From: Aquila chrysaetos chrysaetos
Taxonomy: Eukaryota > Chordata > Aves > Accipitriformes > Accipitridae
DNA: 64,000 nucleotides
Reading direction: 5' to 3'
NCBI RefSeq assembly: GCF_900496995.4
Contig: NC_044011.1
Location: forward strand, 24,026,041-24,090,040
Shown here: piece after piece, positions 12,501 through 27,500 of the stretch
Layout of the letters: every line of letters starts with the position of its first letter
How positions within the stretch are numbered: the stretch's first letter is position 1
The notes under the pieces: generated by a model
Database searches by the model: none
The model's input: only the letters and a program-made list of their open reading frames with translations
What the model was told of the DNA's origin: nothing
Position numbers and translations under genes: made by a program

Positions 12501-15500
12501 AGATCACCAGGAGATCTGTGTCCTCCTGTCACAACTGCTGAAGGCCACCTAGGATGTGCCACAGCACTCTGAAGTATACTAGAAACATAGGTTAAGGCAA
12601 CAATTTGTCCTGTGGCACCTGAGCTGACTTGCTCTCTAGGCTCTTGCACTGCTCTGTACAGATTGTATTAACCATAAATGCACTGACTACAATAAGCATA
12701 TAGACATCTCACACACAGACACCTCCAAGAATGTATCTAACTGTAGGTCTGCTCTGGAGTGAATCCCACCCCAGGTGTCCTATCTTTATCTCCAAACACG
12801 CATCACTTTACAGCAATCTAAGGCACTTACCACGCCTGAAGATCTGTAATATCTATATGCACTACAGTATCTAACTTATTTACCCACAAAACAAAGGTGT
12901 GAAGACTGGAAGATGCCTTAATGCCATTTTTTAATCTAACTTACGTGGAGAACAGTTCTTTATTAAGCTGTAGTCAGATGATTATTTGATTCACACTCAA
13001 ACACACTTTCTTCTTTGATGTACAGCATTTCAGTCAAAGAACAGAAACTGATTTTAACTAAACAACCTCAACTAAACAATGAAAGCCTGAAATTATTCAA
13101 CAAAACTGTTCCAGTGTGGTACAGAAAAAAAGGCTTAAAGAGTGTTTAAAGAAGGGCTGAATAATTGACAAATGCATCAGAAAATCAGCATAATTTTATA
13201 TGGATTTCTCTTGGATGGTAGAGGAGCTACATTCATAGTGTACATATTCTATAACAACTAGCTTGATTAGTTCTACTGAAAATCCTAGGTTAAGGGAGTT
13301 AATAGAGAGGAAATATTTTATGCTACAAATCAGCATTACATTTTTTCTTTTGCAAAGAAAGGAATTCTTCTTTCCTTTCCACTGTAGATTTCTGAGAAGT
13401 ATAAGCATGAATGTGCATAAGCAATTGTTAAAATTGACAACAAATATGAGTAATGCTGAATTAGATCTGTTTTCATTTGAAAGGATTTCTTGGAAACATA
13501 CACGTAGCATGGTTTTCATGCCTTTTGTCAACTTGGCATTTCCTTTTCACCCGTTTCAAAAGACTGGAACAGAACACTGACTTCTGCATGCATGATTTCT
13601 TCACTGATTCAAATGCCTTCCAAAGTCAGAATGACATCAAAGAATAAAATATTTGCACAAGAAGTCAGGTTTGCACACTGCTTCACGTTCAGGCTTCTGG
13701 CTACCCTCATTATCCATAAACAAGATTGTTAACCATTCAGTAAAATGTAGGACTTTGTAACATCCATGTTAAGTTTTTAAATGAGCACAATAGAAACAGA
13801 ATATGATAGATTCAGAACAGATATGAACACTGTCAATTTAGACTATTACTGCTGAGAAGAAATGAATAAATATGCAGACATTTTGTCCAGGTACAAAGTA
13901 TCTTGAGAGCTGAGCTCTAAAATATTCAGGAAATTTTAAGGAAGTATGCACTAATGGGTCCCACTTTTTAGAGCCCTTTACAGCACAAGCTAAAGATCTT
14001 CAACTTACTCTTTCTCCCAATATTCAGAAATACTGGGAAACAGTTACTTGAACCTTACTGCAATCATATCAATATATGAAATTATACCAGTATGTAAATT
14101 ACATTGCATTTAAGTCTAATATAATAATATTCACTGACATACTTTTAAATATGCAGTTTCTCTTTAATATCTTAAAATATCTGACTTGAAAAAGTACATC
14201 TTTGAGGAAAATTTCCCGATAACCCTATGCATTTTCTCTGTGTATTATACTTTAATGATAATCTCCTTACCAGTTAGAATTTTTCAATGCAGTACAGACA
14301 ATCCAGGAAATCCTTCTCTGGAACTTTTTTCAGTCTTAAACTGTATTTGAATGTATATTTCAAACTATTTATTTAATAAAAAGCTGCTGAACAGTATTAG
14401 ACGCCTTGTTAAAAAAAAGTCATGTTTGCTATGCACTCAAATGCAAGAATTAATATAGAACATATAATAATGAAAATATACAACAGATGAGGGAGACCTG
14501 ATTTGTGATTTTCTTATTGCTGAGCAACACATATGCATGACAGCAGCAAAAGGGATTGGAGAGGTTGCATGCAGACTTTTAAAGAAAATAGTCAAAGTAC
14601 TCTTGGTAACTTACTGAGTTTTTCAATGTTTGGCAGCAAAGAATTCCAAGTCTGCAAGTATTCTGCTCTAAACCCATCCATTGAAAAAAGGATAAGTGGT
14701 GGCAGATCAAACCTACAAGAAAATATGAGTTTGTCATTGTAAAGGAGTTTGGAAAGTTGGTGACTTGTTAAGATCTTTAACAAAATAAATTCTACTTTTA
14801 AAAGCAGGATCCAGAATTTCCAGGTACTTCCCAGAATTAATATCACAGTGTGAGATAAACAAATAGTTCAATTTTGAGAGCAAATATGCAATCCTCCTGA
14901 AAAAAAAAAAACGCTGGAGGAAAAAAATACAAGCTACTCAGTATATACAGAACCTAGAAAAAAAATCAGGTTTTCTTAATCTTTTAATTACAAATACAAA
15001 TAAATACGAATGCTGCAGACTAGCATCCAAATACCAACCCAGAGTAGAGAACAGCCAAAGTACTTCTGTACATAGTAATGGGTTGAATTCTGTCTCTTGT
15101 ATCTCAATGCATCTTAAAAAATCTTTCAGGGCAGCTGCACAAGGACTGTAAAAGTACAACAGTCACCCAGCAAGCAGTTAGGGTCAATTGGCCTCACTGC
15201 TGAGAAATGTAATCTCTTCGCAATGCCAGGTTTGTGCTAACCCCTTACCTTACCACATTTCCTTTGTGAAGACATCACTAAGCAACCCATGTTCTTTGTG
15301 GATTTTATCTTTCAGGTTTCCCAGCTCCCGTGGAGATGGAGAATGCTTCTTTGCCTCAAGGCCCCTGACAAACTGAACTCAAAGCTACAAAAGGAATGCA
15401 GCATCTGCTAATGTGCTTAGGGTAAGACTTTATATAAAGAAACAAGGATAAAAGCCTCAGATCTGACTTCATATGTAGGTATGATAAAATAAACACAAAC

Positions 15501-18500
15501 TGCAGCTGATCTCTAGAACAGTGTTTAAATTCTTGTTATAAAAATTCTAACTAGGAGGTGCTAGCTGTGAAAGTAAACTTCAAAGTTATTAAACATGCTT
15601 TCTCCTAGCCAATCTAAAAGGACTCCTAAAGAAAAATGCATTAGCAGTTATGAAGTGCTGGTACTATTGCACCTTTTTTCATAAGACCAAGTGACAAAAT
15701 CAGTAGGATCAAGTCATCTAGTTCTGAAAATTCAGTCTTTTTGTTAACCATCATTACATATTGCACAGTCTCCTTAGAAACATATAAAGAAACATAAAAA
15801 TTGTAAACATACAGTTAAATTAAAAATGTAGTTTAAAGTAGGCTTCACTACACGTAGTATCTAATAAAACCCAAACTATTTGCAATTTATAGGAATGGTT
15901 CACTAAATAAGCCTGTAAAATACTGGGAGAGAAAATGATTGATAAAATGCAGTTACTGATAACTTACTCCAAACCATTTTTTTGAGTAATATGTTGAGTG
16001 ATGACTATTAAAAAAAATTATAAATTCACATCAGGCAGTAATCACTATCCCAATTTGTTTCTCATTCACAGTGGTCTTTTCAAAACACAGAAGTACACTG
16101 GCATTAACAGTTTGTATAAAAACAGTTTGTGTAAAACAGCTTCCTGATCTGAATCTGAAATTAAATGGAGCTTTATATAACAATGCTGTTTACAGCACTT
16201 AAAGAAGCCCTCCTCCACTAGTTTCCAAGCTTTAGCCTATGAAACTGTGTTAACTCAGCAAGTTATTTGTTAACCTATAAAGTATATTTTTATACCTATG
16301 TTGGGAGGCGCATGCAGGAACCCATGAAGAGGCCACAATACTAAAGGTATTATTTTTATAATTAAACTAAACTGGCAGTAAAATAGATAGAATAATGGAT
16401 AATATCACAAATAGCACAATGGAACCAGAAAAGAATCCATCTTTCTTTGAGAACAACTTTTAAACTGTGTTTCTGCCTAGCCTCTACCTATGATTCTGCA
16501 ATACTGCACAAATAGCAAAATACCTACAGGCAGACATCAGAATTACCATGTTTCAGCATTAGTAGATATACAACTACTTTCATAGCTTCCTTTTTAAGAC
16601 ACCTTTCTTCCTGCAGATAATTCAAGTAAAGAAACCTCTGTTACTTAGATAAAGAATTGCAATCACAGAGTGTAACTGTTATTACACCTTGCATAAAGTG
16701 ATTTATCTGAATTGTCATGAAACCAATATAGTAACAAAAATGGACTATGGACAATTTGTGACACATGAACCCTGAGATAACTCCAGTAATTTTTCCAGGT
16801 CTTTGCAAACTGACTATCAATCTGGATTTGAACTCCTGTACTCTGCTCCAAACTGTAAATGATAAATGAACATGCAACAAAATGACAAAGGTTTTAGAAA
16901 GAAAAAACATTTCTAGCCACAAACTGCTTCTATAGAATATTCCTCAGGGCAGGAACCTTATTCTCAGTAAATATGAAAATCTCATGAAGACCTGCTTCAG
17001 GCCACTGGAGTATTTCTGACCATCACAATGATTTTATTTGCTAAGAAGACAAAATTATTTTATCCTACCCAGCTGGACACTGAGGAGTTTCAAGTGATAT
17101 ACATGGTTCTTCTACCCAAGGTGTTTCACCTAGAAGGACAAAATAAAATAGTGAGTCAGCATTAAAAACCCCCCCACAAACAACATAGAAGTTTTATGGT
17201 TGATCTTTTCAGAGCTCTTCCTGGTACTTTTTCTGCTTCAATACAGAATTATAGAAACGTAGGTCTAAAGATAGATACCTTTAGAAACCATTTAGGGCAA
17301 CCTATTAGGCCCTCAAACCCTGAAAGGGCTAATGCTTACAATTGTAAGTTAAAAACAAAGCACATATACTACACATACAAGCAAACAAACAAAATGGAGA
17401 AGAAATCACCATGAAAGCTTAGCTTAAGTTTTCTCTGGTTTTAAATGGATAACATTTAAACTGTATCCTGTCCACACTGGATTACTGACTTCTTTTTTTG
17501 CAGATACCATTTACATATTTAGAGATGATTGCCAGGGCTCCCTTTAGCTTTTTTCTTTTTTTTTTTCCTGTAAAGAGTCCAAACTCCTTCAATCTTTCCT
17601 TGTTGACCATGGCTTCCAAATTTCAAGGAATTCTTTCCGTTCCCATTTGAATATTCTCCACCTGCTTCACAGCTATACTCATTTATGATAATGTTTGCCC
17701 ATCTCTTTGGAAGAAATAAGGGAGGTCAACAAGAGAAGAAAGAAGGAAAGCATCCAAAAAGGAAAAAATATAAAAAAAGAGAAGAAGCAGTGGCTGCTGA
17801 AGTTCTCAGCTCACCACAGAAAGTTTCTCTCCTAGTAAGCAGCCAAAGGCAGGGATGTACAGCGACCTTAACTATGTCAGCTCAATCAATTTAGCACCTA
17901 GTCAAGCTCCTGACTGCTTTTAGCTTTAATTTGCATTTAGGTGACAAATATAATTTTGCAGGAGTTGCCTTAAATCTCTCACCTCACAATATAAAGGAAT
18001 TCTGGTAACAGATACCATGTTTTATGACACTGGTATACTCCTCAGGTACCATTCCTGTAATCCGATTTTACCAGTGCTATTCTTTACGTGTTTAGCCAGA
18101 GTCTGTATGAAACAACCAGCTATGAACAAAGATATTCAGAAATAAGTAAAACATAGGAAACCCAATCTGAAAACTAATTTCTAACAAAAAGGCCAAGAAA
18201 TTTTAAATTCGGGATGATTACTACAATATGTACTTTGGATTGCAAGAAGTTTGGAGCAGAAAACATGTCTCCATCTATTTTTGAAAAAAAAAAAAAAAGA
18301 AAAGAAACAACAAAAAAACCCACATTTGGTATACTGTGCAATATTCAAAACATTCTGTCTTTCTTATAAATGACACACATTCACATTGTTCTCCAGAAAC
18401 CATCTTTTTCCCAGTCAAAAATATCAAAAGCTTCATCTCAAAACATCTTAATTTTCCAAAATATCACTGTAAGACTCTAATCTTGAGAAACAAATGCATC

Positions 18501-21500
18501 TACCTTTATATTTGCCACGTTTGGTCATCTATTTATTTCAAAGGACAATTTATATATAAATATCTTTGACTTTTGATTTACCTTTGCAAATGCTGTTGTA
18601 GTTTACACAGCAGTCTTTTTTCTGCAAACAGTCATCAGAACAAGAACAGTAACTTCCAGGTATCCGTGTCTCACCACAGCGGAAATTAGTGCACCTCCAA
18701 GATCGGGCTGAAAATTGGAAGAAAAAGATTGTGATTCAGTTCACAGAACCTTATGTAAGCTCCTTGGTGTGGAAATCCCCCAAACAGGTAAAGAAAAAAA
18801 GAAGAGTTTTTGTTAAGCTATAATTTACATGTCCTGCTCGAGTTGCTTTAGAAGTTTTATCTGAAAGGAAAACTCCAGATTTCATTTAACACATAAAGCC
18901 GATTTCTGTGGCCATTGAATGATAACACAGAGTCATAGAATAATTTGTTTTACAAAGGTGTCCCCAAAGTCACATTCTTCAATGCCTTCCACCCTTCCAG
19001 GAAGATCTAAAAAAACATAATCAAACCCATATTTCTCCTATGGAAGAGAGAGAGAAGGAAACAGATCTTTTTCCCGCTCTTCCACATGATTCCCAGCAGA
19101 CAGCAAAAAAAGAGATGTAAGTGCTGAAGCAGGCAGAAAAAGAGATAAGGATGAAGAAACATCTGAGCAGCTGCTGGGAGAGCAGAGAGGAGAACTGGGG
19201 AGGAGTCTGGCCTCGATGCAGAGCCAGGCCTGCCTCCTGGAAGATGAGTGCACTCGTCCAAGACCAGGCCCCCACTGGGTGCTGCATGAGGCTGGAGAGT
19301 GCACCTGACCGGAAAACACCCATTCATTTTCAAAAGTGCAAGAGGTGCCGGCACAGCGGCATCGTTTCAGGGCCCCGGTCAAAGATAACCTACGATTTCC
19401 ACTCATGCTCATCCACAGCTTTATCTGGGCCAGGAAATACGCACTGCAAATGCTCTGGTTATCCAGGGGGGACACAAATACAGGGATCTGACTTGAGAAA
19501 GACATGGGAAGACTTTGTGTCCTGCCAGGTCACCAAGTTATGGCCCTCTAGCCACCTGAGTGCAGAAGTAGCTCGACACCGCCACATCCTTCCCTCCCTG
19601 AGGGAATGTGACATAACTTCTGTATATCTGTGTAAATATGAGAGTTTATCCTTTTCTTATTACTATCATGTGAAAAAACAAACCCAGAATAAAATGGAAA
19701 CCAGTGAGCAGTGCCTATAGGGGAACATACTTGGCTCCACGCAGGTGTCCTCGTAGTCCCAGCAGCAGTCCCGACGCTCCTTGCAGCTGCTGTCGCACCG
19801 GCAGCCAGGCATCTCCTTCCTGTGCGGCTCATTGCACTTGTGTCTGCAGCTGACTGTAAGAAGAAGGCAGCCAGTCTGAGCGCTCAGATAACCCTGTCTC
19901 AGACAGGTCAGTTAAATGGATCACAGACACGGGTTCCATGGAGAAATGTGCTGAATAATTTCCCAAATCTGTTTTCCGAGTCATTTTCCAATGCGGTCAC
20001 TAGCACACCGTGGGTCAGCGAGGCGAAACGAAAGCTGTAGGAAGTCCTCTGGACGTTGAAGGTCCTGGTGGCTGTTCAGGCCGTGCTCGCCCAGAGCCTG
20101 TGGCGGGGCTCTTTCTGCAGCAGGTCTCTCCAGGACCGGTGGCACAGGAGGCAATGCCTGGGTGTCCCACCCTCCCAGCATGAGGAGGTGGAAACTGGCA
20201 TCTCCCCTGCTCATTGCTGGGTCCGGGATGCAAAAGGAAGAGTGACTCCCGCTTTGGACGTTCCCTAATGCACCTGCCAGGGAGCTGCGTGGGACGGGGG
20301 CTCCCCCAGGGCCAGGCACCCAGAGCCATGGGGGCTCCCCCAGGGGCGGCCGGACAGGGCCTGGCAGCCCGGGCCCGTCCCACCACCGAGCCAGGAGCAG
20401 GGCAGCCAGGGCACCCCAGGCACTGGGCACCTCCCTGGGGACAGGGACAGGCCAAGGTCAGGCTCTTGGCCTGTGGGTGGGCCTGGCTCAGCGGGACCCA
20501 TGACTGCGCAGGCCACGGCTGCGGGGACCTGGAGATCAGCCCTGCTGCGGCATTGCTGGGGCAGGGGCTGATGGCCCCAGGGGGCTGAAATGGGGCCCTG
20601 GGCAGGGTGGGGGCAGCCCTGGGGGGCTGGGCAGGGCCCATAAGGCTTATTAGTGCACTCGGGACTCTGACCATACCTCTCCACCTTAATCGTTACACCG
20701 TCCCTTAAAAATCTTCAGGTTTGGTTGTTTTGATCGAAAGAAAGAAAGGGTCCAAATAAGGGGCCTCATATTGGAAATGGAGACATGTATTTCCTCACCA
20801 CAGCTCTGCCACCTTCATACAGGGTGAAGGAGAGCTCTGGCTCTCCTGAGGGTACCCAAGGACAACCCCAAATCTCCAAACATCACCCGCAGCTACACAC
20901 TAGCCTCCACAAGGACAAGCCCTGTGTCTGCCTTCTCTGTATTGCAGAAGTACTGTTTGAACCACTCTGAGCACCTACATTTCCAGCTTTCTTGTCCACT
21001 CACACCGTTAGACAGGGATAAGTATAACTACTCAGATTTGCTAGTGCAGTTCTATTACAGTTGCTAAAAGGCTCATGCTTTTGTAGGGTGCACTCCCTAC
21101 AAAATTTGGGCTTTAATATCCACTGTGTAGAAACCATGTAGAGCTAAAATGATTTTTTTCAAGCTAGGCAGCTTGTTTCACATGTAGAAAGTTCTCATGT
21201 TGTACCTTGCGCTTTAAGTGCTTACATCAACAACTATCGTTCAACGCAAGAAAGCTTTGCAAATAATTAGAATAACAAACAATATATGTAATGAGCATAA
21301 ATGGATCTGTCAAAAGTAGAGATGAAAAGAAGTAATTGAGGGTTAAGTGTTTTATGACTGGAGTCTGTTCTGTCAAGAAAGAGCTACGATTTTTCACAAA
21401 TGAGCATGAAAATATGCAAACAGTTTTTCTGTGCTTTTTTGGCTGAAGTTCAGAGTATTTAATTTTTCCTCTATCCATTGGCTTTTGAACAACTCAAAGT

Positions 21501-24500
21501 TGTTCAGGTGGTCTATCTGATTTACAATGATATAGAATGGTGAGTCTAAGTCAGAAAAAATATAAAGATAAAAATACAAACCTTCTCCTCTGTAATGGAA
21601 CTGTTCATAATTCTCATAATTTGCAACCCATGCTTCTAATTTCTTTACACTATTTACATAACTGTGTGAGGTCAGGAATTTAGTATTTCATTAACTTTTA
21701 TTTGGAATAGTCAGTACAATTACAGGAGGTATAAGGAAATGTACCTTGAGTATATAAACAGAATCAATTGTACTATCACCAAATGCAAACTCTGTGCTAA
21801 TTTTTAAACATACAGAATGTCAGGTCCTCCTGACTCCTTTCCAGGCCTCTTCTCCTGAGACCACAAGCCCCCACCACCTGTCTCGACTGTGACTCCTTTT
21901 GCTCCTGAACAGCAACACTCTTGCCCACTGCCCTTATAGCAAATGCAACTGCACAAAAGTGCATGTTGCTCAGGGCTGAGGCTTCACCTCCCACTCCGCA
22001 GTGTAATACTGTGTGTTGCTAATTCATCTTTCACAAGTAGGTCTGGTTATGAAAGTAGAAAATAAAGTTAGTCAGTCCCTATTTAGGATTGCTCTGTAAC
22101 ACCTGCAGAAGCACCAAAATGCTAACACGCTGATTTGGTGCTATCTTTCACTTACTGCAACTATGACCAAGTTCCTCAGCTAAATGTCAGTGAAGACTCA
22201 AGCTGTGGGTATCTACATATTTTACGCAGGAAATTGTAATACCATATATGTGTCATCAAAAATCAATTACAGTTCCATCTCATCCTATTTGCTAGGCCCA
22301 TAGTGTTGAAAGATCTCAGAAGGAGCTAAGACTTGATGAATAAGTAGGTAAACAACTTCAATATGTGTTGATTAGGAATGAGAAAGAGACTGTGCTTCCT
22401 TGAACTCCTCTAGTATGAGATCACTATTGTTTTGATTCTAAAGGAAGTGTTTTATTTAATTCACCATGTGGTGTGTTGTTCTGATCTGGCTTGACCCCTT
22501 GACTTCAAAATGTTATGTTGTTTTTCTAACTAAAATACAACATTCCACCAAATCAAACCATTATTGCCTTTATACCATAGCTTTACAGAAATTGAAGTTT
22601 TCAGAGAAATTCATAATCAGTTTTAACATTAGCCACCTGAACTATGCCAAATGTACTCAAAGCGTGAGTCCCAAAGATGGTCCAATGATATCTCTTCTAC
22701 TAAACAAATTGCTTAAATAATTGCAAGATATTATATGTAGTAAGATAACCCCTATTTCAAATTTCCTAAAAGTATTAATATAAAAAAATTTCCAAACCTG
22801 TTGTGAACTAGGTTTAGCACTTCCTAAAAGAGAAGCAAGGCACTGAGTGGTTTAGGATAGGTTTTTCAAGTATAGATTGTGAGTGTACAGTTTTTATACA
22901 ATCCAACTTGAAAAATGCAAGAGCTTTATTTTCACGGGTGATATAAGTTTTCACAGAGCATTTACATTACGCTATGAAAGAGCCTCTGCTGAAGGCCTTT
23001 ACCAGTTCTAGCTTCAGTGGTGATTATGCTGAAAGTATCATAAACATACCTTGCTCCTGGTCTCCACGGTTGAGTCCTAGTCCTAAACCTAGTCCCAGGG
23101 ACACAACCACCAAAGCACACAGCAGAACCTGTCACAAAGACACAGGAAAATTAAAGTTCACAGTTGTGATAAACTGTTATGTTTATTAGAAATTAACCAT
23201 GTGATTATTACCTTTTATGAACTTATCATTTCTCTGAACTTGTTCATCAAAAAATTGGAGACATTCTGAGCCTGAAGATAAGAGAGGCACAAGAATGATA
23301 ATCTTGTGAACTGCTTACAAGTCAACACCTTAATACCGCACTTTTAACCTATGGCCGGTCCCATGTTGTAATCAGGGAAGTCTTTGCTGGGGAAAAGAGT
23401 GTAGGAAGTAATCAATATATTTACCTGTTTTGCAAATTCTTAATCTGTGTAAAGAGAAGGTAATATCTTTTATTTAGCTTTTGTATTTTCCTGAAATGCT
23501 CACAGGGATTTCTTAAGAGACTCAGTTGGATTGAGGCTGCAGGTGTCAAGTTTTCATCCACATGCCAGTTTCTTGTAATGTCACCCCGTTAGTGAGGTTA
23601 GAGGAAACTGGAAAGAGACAAACAGCCCAAGGAAACCCCATAACAGAAAGCAGCATAACATTTGGGAGGTTAAGGAAGAGTTGAGGAGGCCTCTATCAGC
23701 TTAACGGACACTCAAGATGAATGGTGATGTATGCTGGCTGAAAGGTGCAGTGAAAAGTGACAACCATCTCAGAGTATTTCATAGTGTATGCACTTTCCAT
23801 TTCACTAAGGCAATGATGGGCAAGAAAATGCATATCACAGAAAATCACCATAAACCAACCCAGTTTACTTCCCATTTCGCCTCAGAGCCTTCTTTTGTCT
23901 CCTGCTGTTCCCAGGAACCACCAGGCACTAGGAAATACTAAGATTCAAAATAAAGTAGAAATGAGAGGCATACTCTCATGCTTAGTATTACTGTAACGGA
24001 GCCTCTTAACTGAGACTACAGCAATTATAAGGAGCTGGGGAAAACTCTGTGTGGTTACGGTATAATCAAGTGCACATACGCCATCCTGTTACTTTTCGCT
24101 CATCCCTGCTCACAAAAAGACCCTACACTCTTTGTTACTGCCCATCCTGCCTTGCAGGTGCTGGGCAGGAGTGTGGCAGCAGGGAGGGCTGCTCAGTTCT
24201 CAGGTGTGGGCATACAATTTGGCCATGGAGCAGCTCCACACCAGGACAGTCTAAGCACACATTATTCCTTCCTGTAGACCAGGAAGATCCAGGCACACAA
24301 GCCAGAAAGTCAGGAGTGTGGCACACTCCCAACTAGCCCTCTCTCAGGGACAACCAGGAGACCTAACTGTAGGTCTGGCATGGCACATACCTCTTCCTCT
24401 GGACAGATACAGTCAGAGGGCCTCCTCCAGACCCCACACTTTCTCCTCATGCTGCTATGCTCCTTGCCACTGTGCTCAAGAATTTTGTGTTTCTTCCTTG

Positions 24501-27500
24501 CTTCCCACCCTCTCCTGCCTCATGTCACTGATTTTTTCCCAAGCAACAGGAAACACCAGCAACACCAAAGTTACTTCCTTCACACTTTCTCTCTCCCACC
24601 TTTACTTTCTTCCTGCTCCTCACTCCCTGTTTTTTGTACGGGAGAAATACCCCAAAAGTAGGAATGGAAATGGAATTGGTGAGAGAACTGGGTAAGATAG
24701 ACAGATGGGATAAGCGTATTTGGAAAGATTGCCCAAAGTGGCAGAAATGCTGAAGTCCCTCGAAGAGAGAACCCAGGTGTGAAGGCAGCAGTTCAATCCT
24801 ACATCCAGTCTGCAAGGACTAAGAATCAGGGGGCACATTTGGGCTAGAACAGCGGCCACTCTTTCTGGGCAGGGATAATAACACTGCCAGGGTAACCTAA
24901 CAGGTCTTGTTTCACTGAGTACATATAATCATAGAATCATAGAATGATAGAATCATTTAGGTTGGAAAAGACCTTTAAGATCGAGTCCAACCATCAACCA
25001 TGCCCACTAAACCATGTTATGGAGTAGCCCATCTATGTGCTTTTTGAATACCTCCAGGGATGGTGACTCAACCACTTCCCTGGGCAGCCTGTTCCAATGC
25101 CTGACAACCCTCTCAGTAAAAAAATTTTTCCTAATATCCAACCTAAACCTCCCTTGCCGCAACTTGAGGCCATTTCCTCTCGTCCTATCTCCAGCCACCT
25201 GACAGAAGAGACCAGCACCCACCTCACTACAACCTCCTTTCAGGTAGTTGTAGAGAGCGGTAAGGTCTCCCCTCAGCCTCCTTTCCTCCAGACTAAACAA
25301 CCCCAGTTCCCTCAGCCACTCCTCATAAGACTTGTGCTCCAGGCCCCTCACCAACTTGGTTGCCCTTCTCTGGACACGCTCCAGCACCTCACTGTCTTTC
25401 CTGTAGTGAGGGGCCCAAAACTGAACACTGTACTCGAGGTGCGGCCTCACCAGTCCCGAGTACAGGGGAACGATCACCTCCCTGCTCCTGCTGGCCACAC
25501 TATTTCTGATACAGGCCAGGATGCCGTTGGCCTTCTTGGCCACCTGGGCACACTGCTGGCTCTTATTCAGACGGCTGTCGACCAGCACCCCCAGGTCTTT
25601 CTCTGCCGGGCAGCTTTCCAGCCACACTTCCCCAAGCCTGAAGCGTTGCATGGGGTTGTTGTGACCCAAGTGCAGGACCCGGCACTTGGCCTTGTTGAAC
25701 TTCAAACAATTGGCCTCAGCCCATCAATCCAACTTGTCCAGATCTCTCTGTAGACCCTCCTTACCCTCAAGCAGATTGACCCTGCCTCCCAACTTGGTGT
25801 CATCTGCAAACTTGCTGAGGGTGCTCACAATCCCCTCATCCAAATCATTGATAAAGATATTAAACAGAATGGGGCCCAACACTGAGCCCTGGGGAACACC
25901 ACTTGTGACCTGCCGCCAAATGGATTTCACCCCATTCACCACAGCCCTCTGGGCTCGTCCATCCAGCCAGTTTTTCACCCAGTGAAGAGTACACTTGTCC
26001 AAGCCATGAGATGCCAGCTTCTCAAGGAGTATGCCATGAGAGACAGTGTCAAAGGCCTTGCTGAAGTCAAGGTAGACAACATCCACAGCCTTCCCCTCAT
26101 CCACTAGGTGGGTCACCCGGTCATAGAAGGAGATCAGGTTGGTCAAGCAGGACCTGCCTTTCGTAAACCCGTGCTGACCGAGCCTGATCCCCTGCTTGTC
26201 CTGGACTTGCCATGTGAGTGCTCTCAAGACAAACCGTTCCATAATCTTCCCCAGTACCGAGGTCAGGCTGACAGGCCTGTAGTTCCCCGGATCCTCCCTC
26301 CAGCCCTTCTTGTAAATGGGAGTCACATTGGTCCCAGTCCTCTGGGACCTCCCCTGTTGACCAGGATCGCTGATAGATGATGGAGAGTGGCTTGGCAAGT
26401 ACCTCCGCCAGCTCCCTCAGTACTCTTGGATGGATCCCATCGGGTTCCATAGATTTGTGAGTGTCCAGATGGCGTAGTAGGTCACTAACTATTTCCTCCT
26501 GGATTAAGGGGGGGTATATTCTGCTCTTCATCCTCACCTTCCAGCTCAGGGGATGGAGTACGCTGAGGATAACTGGTCTCCAATAAGCCCAATCACCAGG
26601 GCATGCACTCTTCACCTTAAAGTTCACTATGGTGTTACCTTCCATTTTCATTAAAACTCATGTTTGTAATTGAAATAAATAGATGACACTAAATTGAAAG
26701 TACAGCTATTACAGCAGCAAACATTCTCACTGCTACAAGCAATGAGAGAGCTGAAGTAAAAACCAAAAACTCATAGCAGGTATACAGATGAGATGCTGCA
26801 TTTATTACAGCATTTACACAAAGACCCTTGATTTTGGGACATTCATCCTTAAGGTGAAATAACATTGGTACTGCCTATTCAAATCTTCAGACTTCCCACA
26901 GCTAACTTCTATGTCTAAATTCAGGACCACGGCTACTTATTCATAAAAAAGTTGTTCCTAATGCATATGCTCTGTTCTCTGGAGGACTTATTAGACAGTG
27001 TGACTACTATTTGTGAGTACACAATTCTTTGCCTAAGCTTTCAGGAAAAAGTTGCCAAGGAAGTACTTCATGCATATAGTTTATCAAAAATGTAGATAAA
27101 TGGTGTAGAATATTAACAGTTTACACCTCCAATATTTAGATTTTGTTTTTCATACAGGCAGGCATTTGAAAACTAGTGCATTTGAAAGAATGAATATGTT
27201 TTAGGATACTTAAATTTCTCACTTTACTCTTCCAAGTACCTCTTGAAAGTATAATTTACTTTCCTTCATATTTAGCCATTTTCCCCACATTGTTTCTCAT
27301 GATTCATTTATTTTTACTGAAGACTTAAGGAAAAAAAATGTCTCTTAATCTTCTCTTTTTTTCTCCATTTCCAATATTTCCTTCATATTTTACGCAATCC
27401 TAGGACAATGCAGCATTAAATAGGAAGTAGTACTATGTGAAATTGTTCTGATGACAGACCTGAAGAGTGTCATAACTTGACTCTCTTTTTCATAGGACTT

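Noticed and set aside
20015..20674. A 219-codon minus-strand frame plus other frames in the GC-rich block
   Set aside because: Open frames on both strands with Pro/Gly/Ala-rich translations are expected from GC-rich composition. There is no domain, and no splice pattern links them to ENPP3.
25007..26651. Two long minus-strand open frames (232 and 224 codons) as a host gene
   Set aside because: The translation is CR1 ORF2, with [13 protein letters not shown] and FADDTKL motifs and a CR1 3' end. It is a retrotransposon, not a host gene.
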